In this document: positions 22,572-30,861 of the stretch, in pieces | How the letters are laid out: every line of letters starts with the position of its first letter | Numbering within the stretch: position 1 is the stretch's first letter | Assembly (NCBI GenBank): GCA_017415005.1 | Contig: JAFQJK010000035.1 | Location: forward strand, 1-33,112 | DNA length: 33,112 nucleotides | Direction of reading: 5' to 3' | Origin: Rikenellaceae bacterium | Lineage (GTDB): Bacteria; Bacteroidota; Bacteroidia; Bacteroidales; Rikenellaceae | Made by a program: the position numbers and the translations under genes | The notes under the pieces: generated by a model | What the model saw: only the letters and a program-made list of their open reading frames with translations | Told to the model about the DNA's origin: nothing | The model's database searches: none

Positions 22572-22579
22572 TATTTTTG
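22572..22579 (+). promoter_or_regulatory. Candidate -7 box for REC/ATP-grasp gene
   Basis: TATTTTTG matches TAnnTTTG, 77 bases before the start at 22656. It lies 12 bases from the opposing box at 22552-22559, so the two promoters would compete. A -33 element at the right distance is not clear. Confidence 0.5.
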
Positions 22580-22655
22580 TACGAACACCGAAAAACGGAC
22601 CGGTGCCGCCGCGCACCGTGCCCACCCTGTCACCGCAAACACACTCCCGCCCGAT

Positions 22656-25622
22656 ATGGTCACTCCCGGCAACATCCACGCGATCCCCCGCATCGACTAC
22701 CACAGCCTGATGCAGCGGCGTATCCGCAAGATCCTGCTCATCTGCAGCAGTTACGACGCCTACATCCTCGAAGAGGACGGGCGCATCGAGTCGCAGATCA
22801 ACAAAGAGTACATCGACCTCAACCTGAGCAACCCGCCCTCGTTCAGCCGGGTCGCCTCGACCACCGAGGCGCTCGCGCGGCTCGAAACGGAGAGCGACTT
22901 CGATGTGGTCATCAGCATGTACAACGTCGGCGAGCTCGACGTGTTCAGCTTCTCGAAGCAGCTCAAGGCGCACCACCCTCACATTCCGCTCGTGCTGCTG
23001 ACCAACCTCTCGCGCGAGATCTACCGCCGCATCGACAGCGAGGACCACTCGGCCATCGACTACATCTTCAGCTGGCACGGCAACGCCGACCTGATCATTG
23101 CCATCATCAAGACGATCGAGGACCGCATGAACGCCGATAACGACATCCTCGAGGTGGGCGTGCAGTCGATCCTGCTCGTCGAGGACTCGATCAAATACTA
23201 CTCGACCTACCTGCCGGCCGTCTATAAGCTCGTCCTGCAACAGAGCAACGAGTTCCTCAAGGAGGCCCTCAACGAGCAGCAACAGACGCTGCGCAAGCGC
23301 GCCCGGCCCAAGATCCTGCTGGCGACCAACTACACCGAGGCGGTGGAGCTGTACGAAAAGTACAAGAAGCACATGCTCGGGGTGATCTCGGACGTGGGCT
23401 TCGTGATCCATAAGAACGACCGGAGCGAGGACGAGAAGTTCGACGCAGGCATCGACCTCTGCAAGCTCATCAAGAAAGACGACCCGCACATGCCGTTCCT
23501 GCTGCAATCGTCGCAGGAGAGCATGCGCGCGACGGCCGAGGAGCTCGGCGTGGGCTTCATCGTCAAATACTCGAAAACGCTGCTGCTGGAGCTCGGCGAG
23601 TATATCAGCCGCGAGTTCGCTTTCGGCGACTTCGTCTTCACCGACCCCGAAACGGGCGAGGAGATCGGCCGGGCCAAGGACCTCAAAGAGCTGCAGCAGC
23701 TCGTACAGGAGATACCCGACCGGGTGTTGCTCTACTACACCTCGCGCAACCGGCTGTCAAAATGGATGTACTCGCGCGGGCTCTTCTCGCTGGCCACGAT
23801 GTTCAAAGCGATGAACAGCAGCAACATGCCCTCGATAGACGATACACGCAGCTTTATCGTGCAGCACATCAACGACTACCGCATCCTGCTCGGGCAGGGC
23901 GTAGTGGCACGGTTCGACCCGGAGACCTACTCGGAGTACATCTGGTTCGCCCGCATGGGCGAGGGCTCGCTCGGCGGCAAGGCGCGTGGGCTGGCCTTCA
24001 TCAACAGCATGCTGCAGAAATACAACTTCTACGACAAGTACCCGGGAGTACGCGTGCTGCTGCCGCGCACGGTGGTCGTTACGACCGACTACTTCGACGA
24101 GTTCATCCGCGAGAACGGGTTACAGTATGTCGTCAACTCGGACATCTCGGACGAGGAGCTGCTCTCGGAGTTCGTCTCGTCGCGCCTGCCCGAGAAGCTG
24201 GTCGGCGAGCTGCGCACCTACATCAAGTACGCCAAGGGGCCGCTCGCGATCCGGTCGAGCTCGAAGCTCGAGGACTCGCACTACCAGCCCTTCGCAGGCA
24301 TCTACTCGACCTATATGATCCCGCTCACCGACAACACCGACCAGATGCTACGCCTGCTGGGCAAAGCGATCAAGAGCGTCTACGCCTCGGTCTACTTCGC
24401 CGCGAGCCGCGCCTACATCACGGCGACGGCCAACGTACTGAGCGAGGAGAAGATGGCCGTGGTGATCCAGGAAGTGTGCGGCACCGAGGACAGCGGCTAC
24501 TTCTTCCCCACCCTCTCGGGCGTGGCGCGGTCGATCAACTGCTACCCGATCGGCGACGAGCGGCCCGAGGACGGCGTGGTGAACCTCGCCTTCGGACTCG
24601 GCAAGCTGGTGGTCGAGGGCGGCCAGACGCTGCGCTTCTCGCCGGCATACCCGCAGCGCGTGCTCCAGCTATCGACGCCCGAACTGGCGCTGCGCGACAC
24701 GCAGCGCGAGATGTACGCACTCAACCTGCGCCCTGAGGAGTTCAAGACCTCGCTCGACGACGCGGTCAACCTCCAACGCTTCGAGATAGGCAAGGCCGCC
24801 CACTTCCGCAATATGCGCCACGTGGCCTCGACCTGGGACATGGAGAACCAGGCCATATCGGACAGCAGCTACACCGAGGGACGCAAGATCGTCACCTTCG
24901 CCCACATCCTCAAGTACGACACCTTCCCGCTGGCCGAGATCGTCCGCGACCTGCTCGCGATGGGCGAAGAGGAGATGCGCTGTCCGGTCGAGCTGGAGTT
25001 CGCCGCCAACCTCGACGTAGCGCCCGGAGCCGACAAGGTATTCAACTTCCTGCAGATCCGCCCGATCATCGACGAACGGGGCAACAGCTCGCTCGACTGG
25101 GAGACCGTCGACCGCACCGACGCGCTGATCTATGCCGAAAATGCACTGGGCATCGGCGCCGTCGAGGGTGTGAGCGACATCGTCTACGTCCGCACGGCCG
25201 GCTTCGACACGGCGCGCACGCCCGAGATCGCCCGCGAGCTCGAGCTGCTCAACCGTCGTATGCGCGACGAAAAGCGCGGCTACGTACTGGTGGGCCCCGG
25301 CCGCTGGGGATCGAGCGACCCCTGGCTCGGGGTGCCGGTCAAATGGCCGCACATCTCGGAGGCCAAGGTGATCGTCGAATGCGGGTTGGAAGATTTCCGA
25401 GTCGACCCGAGCCAGGGTACCCACTTCTTCCAGAACCTCACTTCGTTCGGCGTGGGATACGTCACGATCAACCCCTTCCTCGGCGACGGCCTGTTCCGCG
25501 AGGAACTGCTCGAGGCGATGCCAGCCGTGGACGAGAGCGACCTGATCCGCCACGTCCGCTTCGAGCAACCGCTCTACGTGTTCGTAGACGGGCGGAACAA
25601 CAAGGCGATCGTAAAACGCTGA
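22656..25622 (+). CDS. REC-REC-PEP synthase ATP-grasp fusion protein
   Basis: Cytoplasmic protein of 988 residues. The start at 22656 (MVTPGNIHAIPRIDYHSLMQ) is preferred; upstream in-frame codons overlap the promoter. Residues about 20-150 resemble a receiver domain but lack its acidic pocket and carry Ser where the phosphorylated Asp should be (FDVVISMYNVGELD). Residues about 170-320 form a second receiver with VED, Asp246 in GVISDVGF, SS after FLLQ and Lys in GFIVKYSK, so phosphorylation is possible. About 430-805 is the PEP synthase/PPDK N-terminal ATP-grasp: GEGSLGGKARGLAF, PLAIRSSSKLEDSHYQPFAG, MAVVIQEVCGTEDSGYF, LAFGLGKLVVEGG and FNFLQIRPI. The phosphohistidine swivel and TIM-barrel domains of real PEP synthase are absent. 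The C-terminus has its own conserved-looking module (YVLVGPGRWGSSDPWLGVP). Annotations as PEP synthase would be misleading; it may be a signalling phosphotransferase. Confidence 0.88.
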   Translation: MVTPGNIHAIPRIDYHSLMQRRIRKILLICSSYDAYILEEDGRIESQINKEYIDLNLSNPPSFSRVASTTEALARLETESDFDVVISMYNVGELDVFSFSKQLKAHHPHIPLVLLTNLSREIYRRIDSEDHSAIDYIFSWHGNADLIIAIIKTIEDRMNADNDILEVGVQSILLVEDSIKYYSTYLPAVYKLVLQQSNEFLKEALNEQQQTLRKRARPKILLATNYTEAVELYEKYKKHMLGVISDVGFVIHKNDRSEDEKFDAGIDLCKLIKKDDPHMPFLLQSSQESMRATAEELGVGFIVKYSKTLLLELGEYISREFAFGDFVFTDPETGEEIGRAKDLKELQQLVQEIPDRVLLYYTSRNRLSKWMYSRGLFSLATMFKAMNSSNMPSIDDTRSFIVQHINDYRILLGQGVVARFDPETYSEYIWFARMGEGSLGGKARGLAFINSMLQKYNFYDKYPGVRVLLPRTVVVTTDYFDEFIRENGLQYVVNSDISDEELLSEFVSSRLPEKLVGELRTYIKYAKGPLAIRSSSKLEDSHYQPFAGIYSTYMIPLTDNTDQMLRLLGKAIKSVYASVYFAASRAYITATANVLSEEKMAVVIQEVCGTEDSGYFFPTLSGVARSINCYPIGDERPEDGVVNLAFGLGKLVVEGGQTLRFSPAYPQRVLQLSTPELALRDTQREMYALNLRPEEFKTSLDDAVNLQRFEIGKAAHFRNMRHVASTWDMENQAISDSSYTEGRKIVTFAHILKYDTFPLAEIVRDLLAMGEEEMRCPVELEFAANLDVAPGADKVFNFLQIRPIIDERGNSSLDWETVDRTDALIYAENALGIGAVEGVSDIVYVRTAGFDTARTPEIARELELLNRRMRDEKRGYVLVGPGRWGSSDPWLGVPVKWPHISEAKVIVECGLEDFRVDPSQGTHFFQNLTSFGVGYVTINPFLGDGLFREELLEAMPAVDESDLIRHVRFEQPLYVFVDGRNNKAIVKR

Positions 25623-25987
25623 GGCCGGTCGGGGCCATGTATACGCATGAGGCCGGCCCCACAGAAGTAGGGTGGCCGTTCTATGGTAGTCGACAAGGGC
25701 CGAAGTCGCAGTCAGGACCTCACGCAGAACGTAGCTCTGCCCGTATGATCCGCTCCCGTTCAGGCTCCAGGAAACATCGACCGATGATCGGCGACGGGAA
25801 TTCAACAGATAGCGGATCCGGGGTCGTTCTCTGCGAACTGCCCGATGTGGGGAACGGGGTACGGTCCCCATACCTGTGTATATACCCGGGCGGGCGGGCT
25901 GATGCGGAACACCGCCCGGCAGTCCGTATGAAACTCCGAAAAGAACAGGCCCTCCAATCTAATTTATGTAACTTTTATTACACAAAA
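25623..25987. other. Non-coding convergent spacer
   Basis: Lies between the REC/ATP-grasp gene and gdhA, which converge. GGCC-rich self-complementary sequence at 25623-25660 can fold into a hairpin around CATGTATACGCATG but has no T-tract. The last 40 bases before gdhA are AT-rich. No gene is supported on either strand. Confidence 0.45.
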
Positions 25988-27325
25988 TTAAATCACTCCC
26001 TGTTCGACCATACTGCGGGCCACCTTCATAAAGCCGGCGATATTGGCGCCCTTCATGTAATTGACATAGCCGTCGGGCTCGGTGCCGTACCCGACACACG
26101 CGGCGTGGATCGACGACATGATCTGGTGCAGGCGTGCATCGACCTCCTCGCGGGGCCAGTTGAGCTTCATCGCGTTCTGCGTCATCTCGAGGCCCGAGGT
26201 GGCCACACCCCCGGCATTGACCGCCTTACCCGGCCCGTAAGGGATTCGCGCCGCGATCAACCGGTCGATCGCCCCGGGCGTACACCCCATGTTCGACACC
26301 TCGGCCACATACTGCACCCCGCCCGCGATCAGGCACGCGGCATCGTCGGCATCGAGCTCGTTCTGCGTCGCGCAGGGCATCGCGATGTCCATCGGCACCT
26401 CCCACGGGCGACGCCCCTCAACGAACGTCGCGCCCGGGAAGCGGTCGGCATAGGGAGCCACCACATCGTCGTTCGACGCGCGCAGCTCAAGCATACAGGC
26501 GATCTTCTCGGCATCGAGGCCGGCCGGGTCGTGAATATAGCCGTCGGGCCCCGAGATCGTCACGACCCTGGCCCCCAGCTCGGTGGCCTTGAGCGCAGCG
26601 CCCCAGGCCACGTTGCCGAAGCCCGAGAGGCCCACGACCTTACCCGAGAGCGTGTCGCCGCGCGATTCGAGCATCTGCCGCACGAAATAGACGGCGCCGA
26701 AGCCCGTCGCCTCGGGACGCACGAGCGAACCGCCGTAGGTCATCCCCTTGCCGGTCAGCACGCCCGTATTCTCGCGGGCCAGCTTGCGGTACATGCCGTA
26801 GAGGTAGCCGATCTCACGGCCCCCGACGCCGATGTCGCCCGCCGGAACGTCGGTCTCGGGACCGATATAGCGCCACAGCTCGGTCATGAAGGCCTGGCAG
26901 AAACGCATCACCTCGCGGTCGGACTTGCCCCGCGGGCTGAAGTCGGAACCGCCTTTGGCACCGCCCATCGGGAGCGTGGTCAGCGCGTTCTTGAAGATCT
27001 GCTCGAAACCGAGGAACTTGAGGATGCTCAGGTTGACGCTCGAATGGAAGCGCAGGCCGCCCTTGTAGGGGCCCAGCGCGTTGTTGAACTGCACGCGGTA
27101 GCCGATATTGACCCGGACCGTGCCGCGGTCGTCGATCCACGGCACCTTGAACGTAAAGATACGGTCGGGCTCGACGATCCGCTCGGCGATGCGCGCGGCC
27201 TCGAACTCGGGATGGCGGTTGTACACCTCCTCGACCGACGTGAGCACCTCGCGGACAGCCTGCAGGTACTCGTTCTCGCCCGGATGCTTCTGCTCCAGCG
27301 CGGTCATGATCTGTGCGACGTTCAT
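25988..27325 (-). CDS. gdhA: Hexameric glutamate dehydrogenase
   Basis: Interconverts 2-oxoglutarate plus ammonia and glutamate; 445 residues, the size of hexameric family I enzymes. Motifs: GPYKGGLRFHSSVNLSILKFLGFEQ (substrate site), LPMGGAKGGSDF with the catalytic Lys, PAGDIGVGGREIGYL, and the dinucleotide-binding VVGLSGFGNVAWGAALKATELGA. The close resemblance to NADP-type enzymes of Bacteroides and E. coli GdhA suggests NADPH-dependent ammonia assimilation, though the cofactor cannot be proven from sequence alone. The start MNVAQIMTALEQKHPGENEYLQ is canonical. It is a single-gene unit with a -7-like box 77 bases upstream, giving a leader of roughly 70 bases. Confidence 0.96.
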   Translation of the reverse strand: MNVAQIMTALEQKHPGENEYLQAVREVLTSVEEVYNRHPEFEAARIAERIVEPDRIFTFKVPWIDDRGTVRVNIGYRVQFNNALGPYKGGLRFHSSVNLSILKFLGFEQIFKNALTTLPMGGAKGGSDFSPRGKSDREVMRFCQAFMTELWRYIGPETDVPAGDIGVGGREIGYLYGMYRKLARENTGVLTGKGMTYGGSLVRPEATGFGAVYFVRQMLESRGDTLSGKVVGLSGFGNVAWGAALKATELGARVVTISGPDGYIHDPAGLDAEKIACMLELRASNDDVVAPYADRFPGATFVEGRRPWEVPMDIAMPCATQNELDADDAACLIAGGVQYVAEVSNMGCTPGAIDRLIAARIPYGPGKAVNAGGVATSGLEMTQNAMKLNWPREEVDARLHQIMSSIHAACVGYGTEPDGYVNYMKGANIAGFMKVARSMVEQGVI

Positions 27326-27401
27326 GGCAGTAGGGTTTTAGGAACGCGGTTACGCTACCGGAGGCAAAAGAAGCGCCAAACGCCCGCTTCCGATATGTAA
27401 C

Positions 27402-27409
27402 CAAATATA
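27402..27409 (-). promoter_or_regulatory. Candidate -7 box for gdhA
   Basis: The minus strand reads TATATTTG (TAnnTTTG), 77 bases before the gdhA start; no clear -33 element in the AT-rich upstream tract. Confidence 0.45.
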
Positions 27410-27484
27410 AGAAATTTATTCCATTCCTTAACCTATCCCGGAATTATTTTTACGATCCGAAAGCAAAGGCCCGGTCACGGGTCG

Positions 27485-28411
27485 CTACCGCCATATGCGG
27501 CGGTCGATCCGGCTCTCGACGGCGCGCTCGATGCTGTCGGGAAGCGCTGCAAAGAAATCGAGGCCCGCGGCCTCCTCGGCCCGGTCGACCGGCACCGCAT
27601 AAGTCATGAAATCGGACACGACGTCCGCGTCGTTCGGAACGAGGAAGGCCACCGCATGATAGGCGCCGCCGATACGCACGAGCACAGCCTTGTAGAACTG
27701 GCCGGGAATGGCCACGCGCTCCTTCATCCGCGGAAGGTCGGGGCGTAGCACGCCGCCCGTCACCACGTAGAGCGAGTCGTAGCGGCCGGCCCACGCGCGG
27801 ACCTGCTCCTCAAGCCGCTTCCACACGCCGCGGTTGAGCGCCGGGAGCTGGGGCGAGATGTTAGACAACAGGAAGGTGGCGTTGTTGGCCGCCTGCGAAC
27901 CCACCCGGTCGGCCGACGGAAGCAGGTGGCCCCGGTCATACCCCGACCCTGCGTAATCGCGATCGACCGCCGTGGGCCAGCCGCGCCCCACGACCTCGGG
28001 ATCGCTGCGAAAGGCATTCTTGCGTTTGGCCTCGCGCGCATGCACGTCGGCGCGCGTCAGCAGGTAAGCCACCCAGGCCGCCTGGCGGCAGGCCGTGTCG
28101 TAGCACAGCGCATAGCGACCCGCCTCGTTCTCGATCACGAAATCGCGACCGGCACAGGCGGGCAACGCCAGCCGCGGCACACAATTTGAACGCTCAGCAT
28201 CAGCCGTCGCAGGCGGTCGGGGTTCCATACCGTCGCTCCGCCGCCGGGGTTCGGATACCCGCGCCTCACGGACGGCACCGGCCTTGCCGGACGAGGGCAG
28301 CACCCAGCTCCGGCGCGAGAGCCACAGCAGCGCGCCGACAACGACCGCCATCAGCAGGACGATCCTCAGGTAGGTTGCGGGCGACATCCCCGCCGGCTTA
28401 CGCTTGCTCAT
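27485..28411 (-). CDS. Membrane-anchored DNA/RNA non-specific endonuclease
   Basis: A 308-residue protein. A short basic N-terminus and one transmembrane helix (about residues 14-32, LRIVLLMAVVVGALLWL) anchor it with the nuclease outside the cytoplasm. A Pro/Arg-rich linker (about 33-75) precedes the beta-beta-alpha-metal nuclease domain: YALCYDTACRQAAWVAYLLT, then YDRGHLLPSADR with general-base His162, then NATFLLSNISPQLPALNRGVWKRLEEQVRAW with the metal-binding Asn, and YVVTGGVLRP. This matches the NucA/Serratia family of sugar-nonspecific nucleases. Roles in nutrient scavenging or DNA degradation are inferred. It shares a symmetrical divergent promoter region with obg. Confidence 0.9.
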   Translation of the reverse strand: MSKRKPAGMSPATYLRIVLLMAVVVGALLWLSRRSWVLPSSGKAGAVREARVSEPRRRSDGMEPRPPATADAERSNCVPRLALPACAGRDFVIENEAGRYALCYDTACRQAAWVAYLLTRADVHAREAKRKNAFRSDPEVVGRGWPTAVDRDYAGSGYDRGHLLPSADRVGSQAANNATFLLSNISPQLPALNRGVWKRLEEQVRAWAGRYDSLYVVTGGVLRPDLPRMKERVAIPGQFYKAVLVRIGGAYHAVAFLVPNDADVVSDFMTYAVPVDRAEEAAGLDFFAALPDSIERAVESRIDRRIWR

Positions 28412-28431
28412 ACGACAACGTGTTAGACGGA

Positions 28432-28456
28432 CAAAGGTAAAAAATTATTACCTTTG
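28432..28456. promoter_or_regulatory. Symmetrical divergent -7 boxes, nuclease and obg
   Basis: CAAAGGTAA (28432-28440) and TTACCTTTG (28448-28456) are a perfect inverted repeat with a 7-base spacer. Each arm is an exact TAnnTTTG -7 box, facing outward: one toward the nuclease gene, the other toward obg. CAAG at 28461-28464 gives a -33-like CTTG for the leftward promoter with 21-base spacing. The rightward leader to obg would be about 205 bases. Confidence 0.55.
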
Positions 28457-28666
28457 GGCACAAGACGGAACGGTGCGCCCCGGCACAAGCCTCAAACAGG
28501 GATACCGGTCCGCCTGCATCAACGTCCCGGCCGCGGACCGCAAAAGACCGTCACGATCGCTGCGGGATGGCATGCCGGCCAAACCCGGGGAAGACCCGGA
28601 AAGCGAGGAGAACGCCTGGGCGCCGGACAACGAAATAAAGTAATATATATCACAAATAAACAACTT

Positions 28667-29668
28667 ATGGCCTCATCCAACTTTGTCGACTACGTCAAGA
28701 TCTTCTGCCGTTCGGGCAGCGGCGGCTCGGGCTCGGCCCACTTCCGGCGCGAGAAGTTCGTCGCCTTCGGTGGCCCCGACGGGGGCGACGGAGGAGAGGG
28801 CGGGAGCGTCATCCTGCGCGGCAACAGTCAGTACTGGACACTGATCCACCTCAAGTACCAGCGCCATATCTTCGCCGAGAACGCCGAGAACGGGTCGGGC
28901 GCGCGATGCTCGGGCCGTAACGGCAAGGACTCGGTCATCCAGGTGCCGCTCGGCACCGTCGCGCGGGATGCCGAGACAGGCGAGGTCGTGGGCGAGGTGA
29001 CTACCGACGGCGAGGAGCTCGTACTGCTCAGGGGAGGGCGCGGGGGCCTCGGCAACTGGCACTTCAAGACCTCGACCAACCAGGCCCCGCGCTATGCGCA
29101 GGAGGGAGGCCCGGCCCTGGAAGGCACCTTCATCCTCGAGCTGAAGGTGCTGGCCGACGTAGGGCTCGTCGGCTTCCCCAATGCGGGCAAGTCGACGCTG
29201 CTGTCGGTCGTATCGGCCGCCAAGCCCAAGATCGCCAACTACGCCTTCACGACGCTCGAGCCCAACCTCGGTATCGTCGAGGCACGCGACGGGCACTCGT
29301 TCGTGATGGCCGACATCCCGGGTATCATCGAGGGCGCGCACGAAGGCAAGGGCCTCGGCACACGCTTCCTGCGCCATATCGAGCGCAACTCGATCCTGCT
29401 GTTCATGGTCCCGGCCGACTCGGCGGACATCAGGAAAGAGTATGAGATCCTGCTCAACGAGCTGACCATGTACAACCCCGAGCTGACCGACAAGAAACGG
29501 CTGCTCGCGATCACCAAGTGCGACATGCTCGACGAACAGATGATGGACGAGATGCGCAGCCAACTGCCCGACCTGCCGGCAGTCTTCATCTCGTCGGTCT
29601 CGGGCCTGCACATCCGGGAACTGAAAGACATGCTCTGGCAGGCGCTCCAGCTCGAGAACGAACAGTAA
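28667..29668 (+). CDS. obg: Obg/CgtA family GTPase
   Basis: Conserved essential GTPase linked to 50S ribosome maturation and stress response; 333 residues. The start at 28667 gives [20 protein letters not shown], the canonical Obg start; in-frame codons upstream are open but unrelated. The N-terminal Obg fold is glycine-rich ([24 protein letters not shown]). The G domain has G1 [10 protein letters not shown]2/switch around [12 protein letters not shown]3 [17 protein letters not shown]4 as TKCD (instead of NKxD) and G5 SSVSG. The C-terminal extension found in some Obg proteins is absent. The TKxD form of G4 is, as I recall, normal in Bacteroidetes. No adk gene lies upstream; its leader is a long, probably untranslated 200 bases. 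Confidence 0.96.
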   Translation: MASSNFVDYVKIFCRSGSGGSGSAHFRREKFVAFGGPDGGDGGEGGSVILRGNSQYWTLIHLKYQRHIFAENAENGSGARCSGRNGKDSVIQVPLGTVARDAETGEVVGEVTTDGEELVLLRGGRGGLGNWHFKTSTNQAPRYAQEGGPALEGTFILELKVLADVGLVGFPNAGKSTLLSVVSAAKPKIANYAFTTLEPNLGIVEARDGHSFVMADIPGIIEGAHEGKGLGTRFLRHIERNSILLFMVPADSADIRKEYEILLNELTMYNPELTDKKRLLAITKCDMLDEQMMDEMRSQLPDLPAVFISSVSGLHIRELKDMLWQALQLENEQ

Positions 29669-30304
29669 ACCCAGGCCCGCCACGGAGGATCGCCCGAAGA
29701 CCGGAGCCAGGGCGTTTCCCGGGCCGCTCCTTCGGCAATCGCCGGGAAAAAGGACGGCAGGTCTGTCGAAAGTCCATCGACTCCGGAGGCGGCTAACGCC
29801 GCCCGAGCCCTGGAGCCCGGGACGCCGGGGCTCTGACCCCCTCCAGACTGCCGGGCATGAGCCGGCGCCACTCCTTTCGATCCCCGGCCTCTCGGCGCCG
29901 CTCTATGTATCCGATGCAAAGATATTGCGCGGCAGCCAGTCCGGCTTACGCTGCTGGCATAAAAGGCTCGTTTCCGGCAGGCTGTCTGCCCCCGGATGGC
30001 CCGTTCCTCGCGGGGCGACACCCGGAGGCGCATGCCGGCAGAACGAAGCGGATCGCACGGCCCAGACGGCTGAGCGACCCAAGCGCGGAAGGCAAAAACA
30101 GGGCGCCGCCATCGTCCGGAGTCGCCGCTGCGCCCTCCTTCTGCGTCAGGACGCGGGAGGATGTTCTTTCTTCCGATCGTTACAACCGCCTTTCACATCC
30201 ACACAAAAGAAAACAGAAACGGTCGTCGGACAAGTTTCCGGGCTGGGGGGTTCGCCGGCCCGTAACCCCGGCCGAGGGCCTCTACGGGGCGTAAACGGTC
30301 ATTT
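29669..30304. other. Long spacer without a recognisable gene
   Basis: Over 600 bases after obg with no protein-like frame: open frames on both strands are Arg/Pro/Ser-rich and match nothing. GGCGGC/GCCGCC (29788-29803) and GAGCCC/GGGCTC (29813-29833) are small hairpins that might end obg transcripts. The minus strand has TATCTTTG at 29917-29924 without a gene behind it. A strong plus-strand terminator closes the region, so a non-coding RNA is possible. Confidence 0.5.
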
Positions 30305-30337
30305 CAGCCGTAAAAATGGACGGCTGGCATTTTTTTT
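30305..30337 (+). terminator. Intrinsic terminator with no gene before it
   Basis: CAGCCGT (30305-30311) and ACGGCTG (30320-30326) pair around an 8-base loop; eight T follow at 30330-30337. The nearest gene on this strand (obg) ended more than 600 bases earlier. Confidence 0.7.
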
Positions 30338-30451
30338 GGGAAATTATCGGAGAGGGGGATGCGGATTTGTCGTTTTTTTGACTAAAATTGCGCAGAGATA
30401 CTACTGCTTTTCAGTTCAACCATTTAAACTTATCAAAGTCTCTTACCACCC

Positions 30452-30739
30452 ATGAAAGTGACCAAGGATTTCCGGAGCGGGCGTGCGCGTGTCCATTCGG
30501 AAGACGCACTCCGCAAGGCGGCCAAACTGGAACCGATCCGCAAGAGCGGCAAGGAAAAACGGGCGATGTACAGCGAGCTCGACGAAGAGGAAGGCCTCGA
30601 TCTCTCATACCGTAAACGGGAATCGGTACTCGACTACTTTGACGACGGGGACGATCCGGAGGATGACCCGGAGGATGACGATACCGATGTGGACGACGAC
30701 CGGGAGTATGATGAGGACGAAGATGCGGATGGACGCTAA
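30452..30739 (+). CDS. Small charged protein with acidic tail
   Basis: A 95-residue protein. The first half is basic (MKVTKDFRSGRARVHSEDAL, KLEPIRKSGKEKRAMYSEL) and the second half strongly acidic (LDYFDDGDDPEDDPEDDD and further Asp/Glu). I recall similar short Bacteroidetes proteins sharing the RKSGKE segment, of unknown function. No membrane segment or signal peptide is present; most of it is likely disordered. The start follows an AT-rich leader with TTTG at about 30371 and TACTACTG some 18 bases on, a loose promoter. A hairpin follows 31 bases after the stop. A role in binding nucleic acid or a basic partner is possible but unproven. Confidence 0.75.
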   Translation: MKVTKDFRSGRARVHSEDALRKAAKLEPIRKSGKEKRAMYSELDEEEGLDLSYRKRESVLDYFDDGDDPEDDPEDDDTDVDDDREYDEDEDADGR

Positions 30740-30770
30740 CGGCAATCTGTAACTATACAAGGGAATTGAA

Positions 30771-30801
30771 GGCAGTCCGGGGCCATAGGTCCCGGACTGC
30801 C
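30771..30801 (+). terminator. Hairpin after acidic protein gene
   Basis: Perfect 11-bp arms GGCAGTCCGGG (30771-30781) and CCCGGACTGCC (30791-30801) around a 9-base loop. Only a weak T-rich trail follows (GTATT). Confidence 0.6.
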
Positions 30802-30861
30802 GTATTAAAGCGAGCGGTGAGGCGGCGCTCAGATACTCCGCCTGAGTTAATGATCTAAAAG

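Noticed and set aside
22479-22655. N-terminal extension of the REC/ATP-grasp protein
   Set aside because: It would be encoded across the promoter and inverted repeat; the later ATG fits the family start better.
24669-25871. 400-codon minus-strand open frame
   Set aside because: Antisense shadow of the REC/ATP-grasp gene, extending into the spacer; no recognisable domain.
28404-28643. 79-codon frame before obg
   Set aside because: It starts within the nuclease gene and spans the divergent promoter palindrome; no homologous pattern was recognised.
29669-30304. RNase P RNA, tmRNA, SRP RNA or a cobalamin riboswitch
   Set aside because: The conserved core sequences of these RNAs were looked for and not found.
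29925-30455. 176-codon plus-strand frame in the spacer after obg
   Set aside because: It crosses an intrinsic terminator, has no family resemblance and has an Arg/Gly/Ser-rich composition.
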